A stretch of DNA of 64,000 nt, taken from NCBI GenBank assembly GCA_943789135.1, contig CALSSY010000007.1:64001-128000 (forward strand), written 5' to 3'. Below are positions 12,760 through 23,316 of this stretch, one piece after another. This DNA comes from an uncultured Bacteroidia bacterium. Its GTDB lineage: Bacteria > Bacteroidota > Bacteroidia > NS11-12g > UBA955. The notes beneath the pieces were generated by a model. It saw only the letters and a list, made by a program, of their open reading frames with translations, was not told the origin of the DNA and ran no database searches. The position numbers were made by a program, and so were the translations under genes. The first letter of the stretch is position 1. Every line of letters starts with the position of its first letter.

Positions 12760-13752
12760 TTAATCGTCGTTAAGATTGTATTTAGAAACGTCCATACCGA
12801 AATGCAATCCACGGTCTCTAACAAACTCTTCCAATTCAGAAAGAGATTTCTTACCGAAATTACGGAACTTCAATAGGTCGTCAATGTGATAATTTACCAA
12901 CTCACCTAGTGTTTTAATTTCAGCTGCTTTCAAACAATTGTAAGCACGAACTGAAAGATCCAAATCAGCTAAAGGAGTTTTTAAAATTTTACGCATTTGC
13001 AAGAAACTTTCATCAACTTCTTCAACTATGCTAGAAACTTTGGTTTCTGGCATAATGTTTTCATCGCTGAAAAGTACGAAGTGCTCAATAAGAATTTTAG
13101 CTGCTTCTTTCAATGCTTCTTCTGGGTGAATACTACCATCAGTGGTAACGTCCATAACCAATTTTTCAAAATCCGTTTTTTGTTCTACGCGATAATCTTC
13201 AACTTGAACTTCACGTTTTTGATTGGTGTGAAGATAGAATCAACTGCGATCACTCCGATAGGGGCATCTTTTTGTTTATTCTCTTCTGCAGGTACATAAC
13301 CTCTACCTTTAGAAATCGTCAATTCCAATTCTAGGTTCACGGTAGGATCCATGTTACAGATTACCAATTCCGGATTCAAAATTGAATAATCGTTTGTGTA
13401 GCGTCCGATATCACCTGCCAAGAATTGATCTTTACCTTTAATAGAGATAAAAAGTTTGTCTTGTTCTTCAGAAACTGGTATTGGATTTAAAGCGCACTTG
13501 CTTTAGGTTCAATACAATTTCTACTACGTCTTCTACAATTCCTTTTACGGTAGAGAATTCATGATCGGCGCCTTGGATTTTCACCGCAGAAATTGCATAA
13601 CCTTCTAAAGAAGACAACAATACGCGACGCATGGCATTTCCGATGGTAACGCCATATCCTTTTTCCAATGGGAAGAACTCAAATGTCCCAGTGGCTTCAT
13701 TGGATTTGGTCATTACAACCTTATTTGGTTTTTGAAATGGTATAACACCCAT
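12760..13752 (-). CDS. rpoA: RNA polymerase alpha subunit, two frameshifts
   Basis: Alpha subunit, the scaffold for polymerase assembly. Three pieces in different frames read as one protein of about 330 residues: residues 1 to about 89 ([20 protein letters not shown]) end near 13485, the middle ([18 protein letters not shown] to [10 protein letters not shown]) runs to about 13208, and the C-terminal part ([20 protein letters not shown]) holds the alpha-CTD helix-hairpin ([17 protein letters not shown]). An extra base at 13485 and a missing one near 13207 explain it. The changes are in opposite directions and the gene is essential, so sequencing error is the likely cause. It lies between rpsD and rplQ as in other alpha operons. 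Confidence 0.94.
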
Positions 13753-13770
13753 AATTTTTAAAATTAATTC

Positions 13771-14376
13771 TTATTTACTGTATAACTCGACGATCAGATT
13801 CTCCTTGATGTTTTCAGGAATTTCTGAACGCTCTGGATAGGTAACAAAAGTACCTTGCATATCTTTACCGTTCCACTGAATCCAGCTAAAACGAGATTGA
13901 GCAAGTGAAGCACCTCCAGAAACAACTTCTAAAGATTTTGAACGCTCACGTACCGCTACAACGTCACCTGGACGTAAGTGATAACTAGGAATGTTCACCA
14001 CCTCACCGTTTACTGTAATGTGGCGGTGAGACACCAACTGACGCGCACTGCGACGAGTAGGTGCAATACCCATACGGTATACTGTGTTGTCTAAACGAGC
14101 TTCTAAGAAACGCAAAAGGTTCTCACCAGTGATACCCTTTTTCGCTGCAGCTTTATTGAATGTGTTGCGGAATTGCTTCTCTAACACACCGTAAATATAT
14201 TTAGCCTTTTGCTTTTCAGATAACTGAACTGCATATTCTGATTGCTTAGGACGGCGACGAGCATTTCCGTGCTGACCTGGACCGTAGTTCTTACGTTCTA
14301 GAGCTTTATCTCTACCGAAGATTGCTTCTCTGAAACGACGAGAAACTTTGGATTTTGGACCTGTATATCTTGCCAT
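13771..14376 (-). CDS. rpsD: 30S ribosomal protein S4
   Basis: Primary 16S-binding protein, 201 residues, with [20 protein letters not shown] at the start and the S4 RNA-binding domain ([20 protein letters not shown], near 92-111). In other bacteria S4 represses the alpha operon by binding its mRNA; no such site is recognised here. Zinc cysteines are absent from the N-terminus, so it is the zinc-free form. Confidence 0.98.
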   Translation of the reverse strand: MARYTGPKSKVSRRFREAIFGRDKALERKNYGPGQHGNARRRPKQSEYAVQLSEKQKAKYIYGVLEKQFRNTFNKAAAKKGITGENLLRFLEARLDNTVYRMGIAPTRRSARQLVSHRHITVNGEVVNIPSYHLRPGDVVAVRERSKSLEVVSGGASLAQSRFSWIQWNGKDMQGTFVTYPERSEIPENIKENLIVELYSK

Positions 14377-14390
14377 GAAATTTTACTTTA

Positions 14391-14774
14391 TTAAACTCTT
14401 CTACGTTTAGGAGGACGACATCCGTTATGCGGCATTGGAGTGATATCCGTAATGGTTCCTACTTCAATACCTACGGTTTGTAAATTACGGATTGCGCTAT
14501 CGCGTCCAGATCCTGGTCCTTTTACAAAAACATCAACTTTACGCAAACCAGCATCATATGCCACTTTTGCGCAATCCAAAACTGCTACTTGAGCAGCATA
14601 AGGAGTGTTCTTCTTAGAACCACGGAAACCCATTTTCCCTGAAGAAGACCAAGAAATAACTTGTCCTTCCATATTAGTTACCGAAATGATGACATTGTTG
14701 AAGGTTGCACGTATGTGAACCTGTCCAAGTGCATCAACTTTAACCTTTTTCTTTTGTGCTTTCTTTTGAGCCAT
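14391..14774 (-). CDS. rpsK: 30S ribosomal protein S11
   Basis: 127-residue platform protein. [20 protein letters not shown] near residues 21-40 and the C-terminal [18 protein letters not shown] are diagnostic. It has a lysine-rich N-terminus. Spaced 14 nt from rpsD and 18 nt from rpsM. Confidence 0.98.
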   Translation of the reverse strand: MAQKKAQKKKVKVDALGQVHIRATFNNVIISVTNMEGQVISWSSSGKMGFRGSKKNTPYAAQVAVLDCAKVAYDAGLRKVDVFVKGPGSGRDSAIRNLQTVGIEVGTITDITPMPHNGCRPPKRRRV

Positions 14775-14792
14775 GTTAAATTACGTGCTTAA

Positions 14793-15170
14793 TTATTTCG
14801 TTGCTTTTTTCTTACCTGCAACGGTCTTTTTCTTACCTTTACGAGTACGTGCATTTGTACGGGTCTTCTGTCCACGAACTGGCAATCCTTTACGATGGCG
14901 TTGACCGCGATAACATCCGATGTCCATTAAACGTTTGATGTTCAATTGAACTTCAGAACGCAATTCACCTTCTGTTTTCACGTTTTCGGTAATGAAACCA
15001 CGAATCGCTGCAAGCTCATCATCGTTCCAGTCACTTACCTTCTTATCTTGTGAAATGCCTGCGCTATCTAAAATTTGCGCTGCTGTGCTATTGCCAATAC
15101 CGTAGATATAGGTTAAACCTATAACACCACGCTTATTTTTGGGAATATCTATACCTGCTATCCTAGCCAT
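14793..15170 (-). CDS. rpsM: 30S ribosomal protein S13
   Basis: 125-residue head protein that contacts the large subunit and P-site t[23 protein letters not shown] at the start and the [20 protein letters not shown] segment at about 90-109 identify it. The C-terminal tail is strongly basic. Confidence 0.98.
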   Translation of the reverse strand: MARIAGIDIPKNKRGVIGLTYIYGIGNSTAAQILDSAGISQDKKVSDWNDDELAAIRGFITENVKTEGELRSEVQLNIKRLMDIGCYRGQRHRKGLPVRGQKTRTNARTRKGKKKTVAGKKKATK

Positions 15171-15176
15171 GTTTTT

Positions 15177-15293
15177 TTATCCTTGACGTTGTTTGAATTT
15201 AGGGTTCTTCTTGTTTATTACGTACACCCTTCCTTTACGGCGTACGATTTTGCAGTCTTCACTGCGTTTCTTGACAGATGTTCTAACTTTCAT
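15177..15293 (-). CDS. rpmJ: 50S ribosomal protein L36, zinc-free type
   Basis: 38 residues starting [20 protein letters not shown] and ending NPKFKQRQG. The zinc-ribbon form of L36 has three cysteines and a histidine; here only Cys14 remains (Ser11, Asn27 and Phe33 at the other sites by alignment to the standard form), so it is a zinc-independent type. It lies between infA and rpsM, 5 and 6 nt away, the standard order. Confidence 0.95.
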   Translation of the reverse strand: MKVRTSVKKRSEDCKIVRRKGRVYVINKKNPKFKQRQG

Positions 15294-15298
15294 ATCAA

Positions 15299-15520
15299 TT
15301 AGTGCTTATATCTTAGAGTTATGCGACCCCTTGTTAAATCGTACGGTGACATTTCAACTTGTACTTTATCTCCTGGGAGAATACGAATGTAGTGCATACG
15401 CATTTTGCCCGAAATTGTGGCTATGATTTCATGTCCGTTGCTTAACTTAACACGAAACATCGCGTTAGATAAAGCTTCGGAGATAACACCATCTTGTTTT
15501 ATTGCGTCTTGCTTCGACAT
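15299..15520 (-). CDS. infA: Translation initiation factor IF-1
   Basis: 73-residue OB-fold protein that binds the A site during initiation. [20 protein letters not shown] and the C-terminal [17 protein letters not shown] are typical. Located between secY and rpmJ. Confidence 0.97.
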   Translation of the reverse strand: MSKQDAIKQDGVISEALSNAMFRVKLSNGHEIIATISGKMRMHYIRILPGDKVQVEMSPYDLTRGRITLRYKH

Positions 15521-15553
15521 ATCAAAAGGGTTGCAAAAATAGTTATTTTATTT

Positions 15554-16921
15554 TTAAATATCAACTTGTTGGTATTGGTTTGTCATTCTTCCTTTCAAAC
15601 GACCGCCTCCGCTCATAAATCCGTCGTATTTACGCATCAATAAGTAGGACTCAATTTGCTGAAGGGTATCTAAAACAACACCCACTAAGATCAACAAACT
15701 CGTACCACCAAAGAATTGTGCGAATTCTTGGTTCACATTACCCTTCACGGCAAATACCGGAAGTACCGCTATAATACTGATGAAAATAGCACCTGGTAAT
15801 GTAATTCTAGATATCACGTTGTCTATGAAATTGGCAGTTTGTTTTCCAGGTTTTACGCCGGGAATAAATCCATTATTACGCTTCATATCGTCTGCCATCT
15901 GCACCGGATTGAAAATAATCACCGTGTAGAAATAGGTAAACACAATGATCAAGAATACCAAGAAAGCATTATGACCGAAGCTGTATGGATTCATTAAACT
16001 TAATAACCATCCAGGGGCTGTAGTCTCTGTGTAGAAACTTCCAATAGTGGCAGGTAAGAACAATAAAGCTTGTGCAAAAATGATTGGCATAACACCGGCA
16101 GCTAAAATTTTGATAGGCAAATATTGACGTGCCCCACCATACTGACGATTTCCAACTACACGTTTTGCATAATTCACACTGATCTTACGTGTTCCTTGGG
16201 TTAACATGATTACGAATAGTACTACCATAAACCAAATTACCAATTCCACAATGAATAAGATTGGACCGCCTTTAGTTAAACGGAACAAGAACTCACCCAC
16301 GATAGCAGCTGGCATACGTGCTATGATACCTACCATAATGATCAAACTGATACCGTTACCTAAACCTCTGTCTGTAATACGCTCTCCCATCCACATCGTA
16401 AACATCGTTCCCGCTGTAAGTAGGAAAATGTTTGTAATAATGAACATACTCTTGGAAAGCATATCGCCATAATTGAATAATAATGCCGCCTGATTTCCAG
16501 GGGTATTCATAATGTTATTCAAATAGGCATAGGCCTGAACCGAAGTAAAGATGATTGTTAAGATTCGGGTATACTGATTGATCTTGCGACGGCCTTCCTC
16601 CCCTTCCTTTTGAATCCTTTGGAAACTCGGAATGGCAATAGATACTAATTGCATGAAGATAGACGCCGAAATGTATGGCATTATTCCCAGTGCAAATATG
16701 GCACCGCGAGCAAAAGCTCCCCCAGCGAAGGTATTGATAAGACCCAAGATGTTATTCTTGGTTTGTCCTCTCAATCCCTCGAGCATTTCAGCATCGATAC
16801 CGGGAAGGATAATGTAGGAACCCAAACGGTATATTACCAAAAGCATAAGCGTATACGTGATACGCTTACGGAGCTCCTCAATGGCCCAAATATGTTTGAA
16901 GGTTTCGAGGAATTTTTTCAT
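15554..16921 (-). CDS. secY: Preprotein translocase channel subunit SecY
   Basis: Central membrane channel of the Sec pathway, 455 residues with ten expected membrane helices. Recognisable are TLMLLVIYRLGSYIILPGID in the first helix region, the plug-side FAGGAFARGAIFALGIMPYI, and the C-terminal FMSGGGRLKGRM. Sec export supplies the many signal-peptide proteins of this window, including the SprA, PorQ and PorZ products. Starts 2 nt after rplO. Confidence 0.97.
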   Translation of the reverse strand: MKKFLETFKHIWAIEELRKRITYTLMLLVIYRLGSYIILPGIDAEMLEGLRGQTKNNILGLINTFAGGAFARGAIFALGIMPYISASIFMQLVSIAIPSFQRIQKEGEEGRRKINQYTRILTIIFTSVQAYAYLNNIMNTPGNQAALLFNYGDMLSKSMFIITNIFLLTAGTMFTMWMGERITDRGLGNGISLIIMVGIIARMPAAIVGEFLFRLTKGGPILFIVELVIWFMVVLFVIMLTQGTRKISVNYAKRVVGNRQYGGARQYLPIKILAAGVMPIIFAQALLFLPATIGSFYTETTAPGWLLSLMNPYSFGHNAFLVFLIIVFTYFYTVIIFNPVQMADDMKRNNGFIPGVKPGKQTANFIDNVISRITLPGAIFISIIAVLPVFAVKGNVNQEFAQFFGGTSLLILVGVVLDTLQQIESYLLMRKYDGFMSGGGRLKGRMTNQYQQVDI

Positions 16922-16923
16922 AA

Positions 16924-17376
16924 TTATTTCTCGATTACGTGTGCACTTCCTCCAGCACTTTCGATAGCGCTTTTAGCGGAATCACTGAACTTGTTTGCGT
17001 GTATTTCTAAAGAAGATTTAAGTTCACCACGACCCAAAACTTTGAATAAATCGTGCTTTCCAATTAAATTCTTGTTTAATAATACATCACGATCAATTTT
17101 AGTTATTCCCAACTCCTCAGAAATCTGCTGCAAAATATCCAAATTGATTGCTGCATATTCAACACGGTTGATATTTTTAAATCCACCTTTAGGAATACGA
17201 CGCTGAAGAGGCATCTGACCACCTTCAAAACCGATTTTACGAGAGTAACCAGTACGTGATTGAGCTCCTTTATGACCTTTTGTAGAAGTACCTCCACGAC
17301 CAGAACCCTGACCACGACCGATACGTTTTCTATTCTTTACCGAACCAGCGGCCGGTTTTAAATTACTTAAGTCCAT
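16924..17376 (-). CDS. rplO: 50S ribosomal protein L15
   Basis: 150 residues. The glycine- and arginine-rich N-terminus (RIGRGQGSGRGGTSTKGHKG) and GFEGGQMPLQRRIPKGGFKN are the L15 signatures. Its ATG overlaps the rpmD stop codon by one base (TAATG), which indicates translational coupling. Confidence 0.97.
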   Translation of the reverse strand: MDLSNLKPAAGSVKNRKRIGRGQGSGRGGTSTKGHKGAQSRTGYSRKIGFEGGQMPLQRRIPKGGFKNINRVEYAAINLDILQQISEELGITKIDRDVLLNKNLIGKHDLFKVLGRGELKSSLEIHANKFSDSAKSAIESAGGSAHVIEK

Positions 17377-17555
17377 TAGGCGTTTTCAATTTTTAATAAG
17401 TGTTCAACTGTACGAATCATTCCTTGGATTTGAGGATTCAATTCCACTTCGCGACTCGCGTGCATTTTACGTAAACCAAGAGCTACTAAGGTAGCTTTTT
17501 GGTTTTTAGGGTATCCAATACCACTTTTGATTTGTGTGATTTTAACCTTCGCCAT
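17376..17555 (-). CDS. rpmD: 50S ribosomal protein L30
   Basis: 59 residues, MAKVKITQIKSGIGYPKNQK followed by ATLVALGLRKMHASREVELN, the L30 fold. It fills the space between rpsE and rplO, the conserved spc-operon order, and ends in the TAATG overlap with rplO. Confidence 0.96.
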   Translation of the reverse strand: MAKVKITQIKSGIGYPKNQKATLVALGLRKMHASREVELNPQIQGMIRTVEHLLKIENA

Positions 17556-17559
17556 GATA

Positions 17560-18081
17560 TTAACCGTTAAACACTTGCTTTAAACTGATACCACGCAATT
17601 GGGCAACACTATTTGCATCACGCATACTTGTTAGCGCTTTGAAAGTAGCTTTTACCACGTTGTGAGGATTAGATGAACCTTTAGATTTAGCTAATACGTC
17701 GGTTACACCAGCACTCTCCAATACAGCACGCATTGCACCACCGGCAATAACACCTGTACCGTGAGAAGCAGGACGCAATAAAACGCGACCGCCACCAAAT
17801 TTCCCCAATTGCTCATGAGGAACAGTACCGTTAAGAACAGGAACTTTAATTAAGTTCTTCTTTGCGTCTTCGATACCTTTATTGATAGCTTCAATAACTT
17901 CACCTGACTTACCCAAACCATGACCTACAGTACCGTTACTGTCACCTACTACTACCAAAGCAGTAAAGCTGAAGGTACGTCCACCTTTAGTAACTTTTGC
18001 TACACGGTTGATGGATACAACACGCTCAGTCAAGGTGATATCACCTGGACGGATACGTTGATTATTATTCAAATTTGACAT
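17560..18081 (-). CDS. rpsE: 30S ribosomal protein S5
   Basis: 173 residues. The double-stranded-RNA-binding half carries [20 protein letters not shown], and the C-terminal half [20 protein letters not shown]. It acts in decoding fidelity and mRNA unwinding at the entry site. Confidence 0.98.
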   Translation of the reverse strand: MSNLNNNQRIRPGDITLTERVVSINRVAKVTKGGRTFSFTALVVVGDSNGTVGHGLGKSGEVIEAINKGIEDAKKNLIKVPVLNGTVPHEQLGKFGGGRVLLRPASHGTGVIAGGAMRAVLESAGVTDVLAKSKGSSNPHNVVKATFKALTSMRDANSVAQLRGISLKQVFNG

Positions 18082-18097
18082 GTTGTTTTACTTATAA

Positions 18098-18454
18098 TTA
18101 GAACTGTAGACCTCCTTCACGAGCTCCGTCGGCCAAACTTTTAACACGACCGTGATACAAATAACCACCACGATCAAAAACTACTTGCTCGATACCTGCA
18201 GTTTTTGCAAGCTCAGCAATTTTCTTACCTACTAATGCCGCTTTCGCTACTTTAGTGTCTTTCATATCTAATATTTCAGTAGCTCGTGATGAAGCTGACG
18301 CTAGGGTTACCCCATTAGCATCATCGATTAACTGAGCGTAAATATCTTTATTACTACGGTAAACACTTAAACGAGGACGCTGGGCGGTACCTGAAATCAC
18401 GCCGCGCACACGCTTACGAATCTTATCTCTTCTAGAAACTTTAGACTTTGCCAT
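18098..18454 (-). CDS. rplR: 50S ribosomal protein L18
   Basis: 118 residues; binds 5S r[23 protein letters not shown] and the C-terminal [20 protein letters not shown] are diagnostic. Confidence 0.98.
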   Translation of the reverse strand: MAKSKVSRRDKIRKRVRGVISGTAQRPRLSVYRSNKDIYAQLIDDANGVTLASASSRATEILDMKDTKVAKAALVGKKIAELAKTAGIEQVVFDRGGYLYHGRVKSLADGAREGGLQF

Positions 18455-18466
18455 GTTTTACAATTA

Positions 18467-19018
18467 TTATTTACCTGCAGATTTACCTGCTTTTTTACGT
18501 AGAACTTCACCCGCAAATTTGATACCTTTTCCTTTGTATGGCTCAGGTTTACGGAAGGAACGAATCTTAGCAGCTACCTGACCTAATAATTGCTTGTCGC
18601 AACAAGTCATGGTAATGTTTGGATTCTTACCTTTTACAGTTTCAGTAACAACTGAAATTTCAGAAGGAACTTGCAACAAGATCTTGTGCGAGTAACCTAC
18701 TACGAATTCTACCAAATTACCTTGGTTAGAAACTTTGTAACCTACACCGACCAATTCTTGGTTGACAGAATGTCCTTCAGAAACACCTACGATAAGGTTG
18801 TTTAGCAAAGAACGATAAAGCCCGTGAAGGCTTTTATCTTGTTTACTGTCGCTTGGGCGATGTATTGTCATCATATCTTCCTCTACCTTTACTTCAAAGG
18901 TAGCAGGGAATTCTTGAGACAATTCTCCTTTTGGCCCTTTAGCAGTTACCATACCAGGAGCGACTTTTACCTCGGTTCCTTTTGGAATGCTAATGGGAGC
19001 TTTTCCTACGCGTGACAT
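18467..19018 (-). CDS. rplF: 50S ribosomal protein L6
   Basis: 183 residues, two repeated L6 domains. MSRVGKAPISIPKGTEVKVA at the start, and the C-terminal EPYKGKGIKFAGEVLRKKAG next to the factor-binding site. Confidence 0.98.
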   Translation of the reverse strand: MSRVGKAPISIPKGTEVKVAPGMVTAKGPKGELSQEFPATFEVKVEEDMMTIHRPSDSKQDKSLHGLYRSLLNNLIVGVSEGHSVNQELVGVGYKVSNQGNLVEFVVGYSHKILLQVPSEISVVTETVKGKNPNITMTCCDKQLLGQVAAKIRSFRKPEPYKGKGIKFAGEVLRKKAGKSAGK

Positions 19019-19040
19019 ATTTGTATTTTCTTAATTTATT

Positions 19041-19439
19041 TTATTGAACAAAACATAAAACTTCACCACCAATACCCAATTGACGAGCTTCTTTGTCTGT
19101 CATTACACCTTTAGAGGTTGTTAAAATTGCAACACCTAAACCGTTCATCACACGAGGAAGGTTTTCTTTGTCTGCATATTTTCTCAAACCAGGTGTACTA
19201 ACGCGCTTCAACATTTGAATCGCCGCTTGACGGGTTTGTGGATGGTATTTAAGGGCGATTTTTATCACGCCTTGTTTATTCTCGGTATCTTCAAATTTAT
19301 ATTTGAGGATGTATCCCTTTTCGTACAACACACGGGTAATCTCTTTTTTCAAGTTACTCGCGGGAATCTCAACCACACGGTGGTTGGCTTTCATTGCGTT
19401 GCGTAAACGGGTTAGATAATCTGAAATAGGATCAGTCAT
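19041..19439 (-). CDS. rpsH: 30S ribosomal protein S8
   Basis: 132 residues. MTDPISDYLTRLRNAMKANH at the start and the C-terminal KGVMTDKEARQLGIGGEVLC are typical. In E. coli S8 controls the spc operon by binding its mRNA; no matching site was identified here. Confidence 0.98.
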   Translation of the reverse strand: MTDPISDYLTRLRNAMKANHRVVEIPASNLKKEITRVLYEKGYILKYKFEDTENKQGVIKIALKYHPQTRQAAIQMLKRVSTPGLRKYADKENLPRVMNGLGVAILTTSKGVMTDKEARQLGIGGEVLCFVQ

Positions 19440-19451
19440 TGCTTTAAAATT

Positions 19452-19721
19452 TTACCAACTTGATTTTGTTACACCTGGGATTTTGCCATCACTCGCCAAT
19501 TGACGGAACTGATTACGACACAATCCGAAAACACGAATATAACCTCTTGGCTTACCCGTTATCTTACAACGATTTCTTAAGCGAACAGGAGATGCGTTAC
19601 GAGGAAGTTTTTGCAACTCATCGTAGTTTCCCTCTGCCTTTAGTTGCGCACGCTTCTCGGCGAACTTAGCCACCATAGCTTCGCGCTTGCGCTGTCTAGC
19701 TTTTATACTTTCTCTTGCCAT
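19452..19721 (-). CDS. rpsN: 30S ribosomal protein S14, long zinc-free type
   Basis: 89 residues, the longer form without the CxxC...CxxC zinc site of the short form. The C-terminal [20 protein letters not shown] region is the conserved core. Together with the zinc-poor L36, the spc cluster encodes zinc-independent versions. Confidence 0.97.
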   Translation of the reverse strand: MARESIKARQRKREAMVAKFAEKRAQLKAEGNYDELQKLPRNASPVRLRNRCKITGKPRGYIRVFGLCRNQFRQLASDGKIPGVTKSSW

Positions 19722-19725
19722 TTTT

Positions 19726-20277
19726 TTAGTCTTTTTGGAAGGGGAAACCCATTAAACGTAACAATTCTAAGCTCTCCTCGTCTGTTTTAGCTGTAGTCAC
19801 AACAGTGATGTCCATACCAGAGATACGGCTTACCTTATCAATATCAATTTCAGGGAAAATGATCTGCTCGGTAATACCCATAGTCCAGTTACCTCTACCG
19901 TCAAAACCTTTGGTCTTTAAACCTTGGAAATCACGAATACGAGGCATCGCAACTGAAATCAAACGATCCATAAAGTCATACATACGCTCTGAACGTAACG
20001 TAACTTTACAACCAATCGGCATGTTCTCACGTAACTTGAAGTTAGAGATTGCTTTCTTTGAAATGGTTGGAATAGCACGTTGACCTGTAATTTTAGTCAT
20101 TTCTTCAATAGCAGAGTCTACCATTTTCTTATCGTTAACCGCAGCACCAATACCTTGGTTCAAAACGATTTTCTCGATACGTGGAACTTGCATGCTATTG
20201 CTATAATTGAATTTGGCCTGCATCGCGGGCACTACTTCTTCAAAATATTTGTTTCTTAATCTAGGTGTGTAACTCAT
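19726..20277 (-). CDS. rplE: 50S ribosomal protein L5
   Basis: 183 residues; binds 5S rRNA and contacts P-site t[23 protein letters not shown] near residues 34-53 and [20 protein letters not shown] in the C-terminal half are signature segments. Confidence 0.98.
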   Translation of the reverse strand: MSYTPRLRNKYFEEVVPAMQAKFNYSNSMQVPRIEKIVLNQGIGAAVNDKKMVDSAIEEMTKITGQRAIPTISKKAISNFKLRENMPIGCKVTLRSERMYDFMDRLISVAMPRIRDFQGLKTKGFDGRGNWTMGITEQIIFPEIDIDKVSRISGMDITVVTTAKTDEESLELLRLMGFPFQKD

Positions 20278-20285
20278 CTCTCTAA

Positions 20286-20609
20286 TTAGTTAATAAATTC
20301 ACCAGTTTTTTTGGCTACACGCTGCAACTTACCATTTTCATTCATTTTACGACCCACACGTGTAGCGGTACCATTTACCGTTACCATAAGTTTCGAAATA
20401 TGAATAGGAGCTTCGATTTTATCGATGCTACCGGCGGTGTTTTGAGCTGTAGGTTTACGATGTTTAGTTACGATATTCACGCCCTCAACGATGGCACGAA
20501 GTTTCTCAGGGTAAACAGTCAATACGCGACCTGTTTTACCTTTATCATCACCGGAAATAACGGTAACCGTATCTCCTTTTTTGATATGTAGTTTCTGTCT
20601 GTTTGCCAT
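20286..20609 (-). CDS. rplX: 50S ribosomal protein L24
   Basis: 107 residues; assembly initiator. The KOW motif ([20 protein letters not shown], near 10-29) and [20 protein letters not shown] identify it. Confidence 0.97.
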   Translation of the reverse strand: MANRQKLHIKKGDTVTVISGDDKGKTGRVLTVYPEKLRAIVEGVNIVTKHRKPTAQNTAGSIDKIEAPIHISKLMVTVNGTATRVGRKMNENGKLQRVAKKTGEFIN

Positions 20610-20616
20610 GTCTTTA

Positions 20617-20985
20617 TTATAATACTTCAGGGGCTAATGAAACGATTTTCATAAATTGCTTGTCACGCAACTCTCTAGCAACAGGGCCGAAAATACGGGT
20701 ACCTCTTGGTTCGTCTGAGTTGTTCAACAAAACGCAACTATTTTCATCGAAACGAATGTATGAACCATCAGGGCGGCGTATTTCTTTTTTAACACGCACA
20801 ACTACCGCTTTAGAAACAGAACCTTTCTTCACGTTTCCTCCAGGAGCTGCGTGCTTAACGCTTACCACAATTTTATCACCAACGCTGGCGTAACGACGCT
20901 TGGTTCCGCCTAATACACGGATACAAAGAACTTCTTTGGCACCGCTATTGTCAGCTACTTTTAATCTACTTTCTTGTTGTACCAT
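20617..20985 (-). CDS. rplN: 50S ribosomal protein L14
   Basis: 122 residues, the standard size. [20 protein letters not shown] and [20 protein letters not shown] are diagnostic. Binds 23S rRNA at the subunit interface. Confidence 0.98.
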   Translation of the reverse strand: MVQQESRLKVADNSGAKEVLCIRVLGGTKRRYASVGDKIVVSVKHAAPGGNVKKGSVSKAVVVRVKKEIRRPDGSYIRFDENSCVLLNNSDEPRGTRIFGPVARELRDKQFMKIVSLAPEVL

Positions 20986-20987
20986 GA

Positions 20988-21248
20988 TTACTTAGCTTTT
21001 TCAACGATTTCAACCAATCTCCAACGTTTAGACTTACTTAATGGGCGAGTCTCCATAATACGAACGATATCATTCTCTGCACACTCATTGTTTTCGTCAT
21101 GAGCCGCAAATTTCTTCGTCTTTTTGAAGTACTTACCGTATTTAGGATGCTTTACGTTACGAACTACCGCAACAACTATGGTTTTATCCATTTTATTGCT
21201 GGTTACCGTACCGATTATCTCCTTACGAGCGTTTCTTACTGCTTCCAT
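20988..21248 (-). CDS. rpsQ: 30S ribosomal protein S17
   Basis: 86 residues; OB-fold protein binding 16S helix 11. [20 protein letters not shown] and [20 protein letters not shown] are the typical segments. Confidence 0.97.
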   Translation of the reverse strand: MEAVRNARKEIIGTVTSNKMDKTIVVAVVRNVKHPKYGKYFKKTKKFAAHDENNECAENDIVRIMETRPLSKSKRWRLVEIVEKAK

Positions 21249-21254
21249 TTATAT

Positions 21255-21488
21255 TTAATTTTCTATTTCTTGTTGATTCATTGCAGCCTTAAGCTGAGCT
21301 TCATGGCGGCGATTATTTAATTCCGTTAATAAACGGGCAATCTCACGGCGGGTTTCACGCAACTTGTGAGGTTGATCCAAAGGAGCTACGGCGTTTTGAA
21401 ATTGCATCTTCGTATAGCGAACACGCTCTTCCTTGTAACGTTCAACCAACTCTTTGTTTGGAAGTTCTTTAATTTCTGAATACTTCAT
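21255..21488 (-). CDS. rpmC: 50S ribosomal protein L29
   Basis: 77 residues, mostly helical. MKYSEIKELPNKELVERYKE, then RETRREIARLLTELNNR. Slightly extended at the C-terminus. One nucleotide separates it from rplP. Confidence 0.96.
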   Translation of the reverse strand: MKYSEIKELPNKELVERYKEERVRYTKMQFQNAVAPLDQPHKLRETRREIARLLTELNNRRHEAQLKAAMNQQEIEN

Positions 21489-21489
21489 T

Positions 21490-21915
21490 TTAGTCTTCTT
21501 CGTTATAATCCGGACGTACGGTGAACTTACATGCTACTGGCAATTTTTGAGCTGCCAAACGCATACCTTCCTTAGCCGTTTCTAAAGGAACACCTCCAAC
21601 TTCGAACATAATGGTTCCAGGCTTAACACGGGCAACCCAATACTCGGGAGCACCCTTACCTTTACCCATACGTACTTCTGCTGGCTTCTTGGTGATAGGT
21701 TTATCTGGGAAAATACGAATCCATACTTGCCCTTCACGCTTTAAATAACGTGTTACAGCAATACGAGCGGATTCAATCTGACGTGAAGTAATCCAGCTTG
21801 GCTCTAAAGATTTTAGACCAAAACTTCCGAATTCTATACGGTGACCACGACCTGCGATACCACGAACGCGCCCTTTCTGCTGTTTTCTATATTTGGTTCT
21901 TCTTGGACTTAACAT
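21490..21915 (-). CDS. rplP: 50S ribosomal protein L16
   Basis: 141 residues; organises the A-site region of 23S r[23 protein letters not shown] at the start and [16 protein letters not shown]-like segment (here [20 protein letters not shown]) are diagnostic. Confidence 0.98.
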   Translation of the reverse strand: MLSPRRTKYRKQQKGRVRGIAGRGHRIEFGSFGLKSLEPSWITSRQIESARIAVTRYLKREGQVWIRIFPDKPITKKPAEVRMGKGKGAPEYWVARVKPGTIMFEVGGVPLETAKEGMRLAAQKLPVACKFTVRPDYNEED

Positions 21916-21925
21916 AATCTACACA

Positions 21926-22661
21926 TTAATTATTACGACGACGTCTATCACGGCCACCACCACGATTTGCGTTTCCGCGATCGTTTCCACGTGGACCTTT
22001 CTTATCTGATTCTGCAGTTGGAGATAAATCTACTTTACCGTAGATTTCACCTCTACAAATCCATACTTTGATACCGATTTTTCCATAAACCGTTTGTGCT
22101 TCAACCAAAGAGTAATCAATGTTGGAACGCAACGTGTGCAATGGAGTTCTTCCATTCTTGTAGATTTCTGAACGCGCAATCTCCGCACCATTCAAACGAC
22201 CACTGATACGAATTTTGATTCCATCAGCACCCATTTTCATTGTACTTTGAAGTGCGTTTTTAATTGCACGCTTGTATGAAAAACGATTTTCAATTTGTTG
22301 AGCAACGTTCTCACCTACCAAACGAGCGTCCAATTCAGGACGTTTGATTTCGTTGATATTGATTTGAACATCCTTACCCTGTGATTTTCTTAATTTCTTC
22401 ACGGATAGCATCAACCTCTTGACCGCCTTTACCGATAACGATACCAGGACGAGCCGTATTAATTGTTAGTGTTATGCGCTTTAAAGTACGTTCAATTATT
22501 ACTTTAGCGATACCGCCACGTGGTATGCGTACACGCAAATACTCACGGATTTTCTCGTCTTCAACGAGCTTATCACCGTAATCATTTCCGCCATACCAGC
22601 TAGAATCCCAACCACGGATGATTCCTAAACGTAATCCTATAGGGTTAACTTTTTGTCCCAT
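21926..22661 (-). CDS. rpsC: 30S ribosomal protein S3, one frameshift
   Basis: S3 lines the mRNA entry channel. [20 protein letters not shown] to the KH-domain [14 protein letters not shown] is in one frame, ending with a false stop near 22374. The rest, from [20 protein letters not shown] to the arginine-rich C-terminus, is in another. The change is an extra base in the C run at 22377-22379 on the plus strand (GGGTAAG for GGTAAG on the coding strand); repaired, residues TGKDV join exactly and the protein is about 244 residues. Likely sequencing error, since S3 is essential. Confidence 0.95.
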
Positions 22662-22662
22662 T

Positions 22663-23034
22663 TTATGCTTGTTCAGTTTGGGTTTGACTTAATTTACTAT
22701 CGATAATGATAGTAACATGATTGGATCTCTTGCGGATACGGTATCCACGACCTTGAGGAGCCGTTCTTAAACGCTTTATGCTCAAACCTCCGTCTACGGT
22801 AATAGATTTAACGTATAACTCGCTGTCTTCAATGCGACCGTCGGCGTTTACAACACCCCAGTTTGCAATACCACTCTTGATGAGCTTACTCAAAAAGATA
22901 GCATATGTAGGGCGCTGATTCCACTGAAGGATATTCAATGCTTGCTCCACACGTTGTCCACGAACCTGATCGGCCAATAGACGCATTTTGCGTGGCGACA
23001 AAGGACAGTTTCTTAAAATTGCTTTAGCTTCCAT
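22663..23034 (-). CDS. rplV: 50S ribosomal protein L22
   Basis: 123 residues; its extended hairpin lines the exit tunnel. [20 protein letters not shown] near 12-31 and [20 protein letters not shown] near 90-109 are diagnostic. Confidence 0.98.
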   Translation of the reverse strand: MEAKAILRNCPLSPRKMRLLADQVRGQRVEQALNILQWNQRPTYAIFLSKLIKSGIANWGVVNADGRIEDSELYVKSITVDGGLSIKRLRTAPQGRGYRIRKRSNHVTIIIDSKLSQTQTEQA

Positions 23035-23039
23035 TTTTC

Positions 23040-23297
23040 TTATTTACCGTGACCTTTATAAGTTCTGGTGGGTGCAAACTCACCGAATTTATGTCCTACC
23101 ATATTCTCAGTAACATATACTGGAATGAATTTATTCCCATTGTGAACCGCAAACGTATGTCCCACGAAGTCAGGGATGATCATAGAGCGACGTGACCAAG
23201 TCTTAATAACCGACTTTTTGCCTGCCGTATTCATCACATCCACTTTAGACATCAATTTGATATCTACAAAGGGTCCTTTTTTAATTGATCTTGCCAT
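23040..23297 (-). CDS. rpsS: 30S ribosomal protein S19
   Basis: 85 residues. [20 protein letters not shown] at the start, [20 protein letters not shown] in the middle and [11 protein letters not shown] at the end. Forms a complex with S13 in the head. Confidence 0.98.
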   Translation of the reverse strand: MARSIKKGPFVDIKLMSKVDVMNTAGKKSVIKTWSRRSMIIPDFVGHTFAVHNGNKFIPVYVTENMVGHKFGEFAPTRTYKGHGK

Positions 23298-23316
23298 TTC
23301 CTTTTGTGCTTAGTGA

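Noticed and set aside
16649-17206. A 185-codon plus-strand ORF across secY and rplO
   Set aside because: Both strands cannot be conserved here; secY and rplO are certain.
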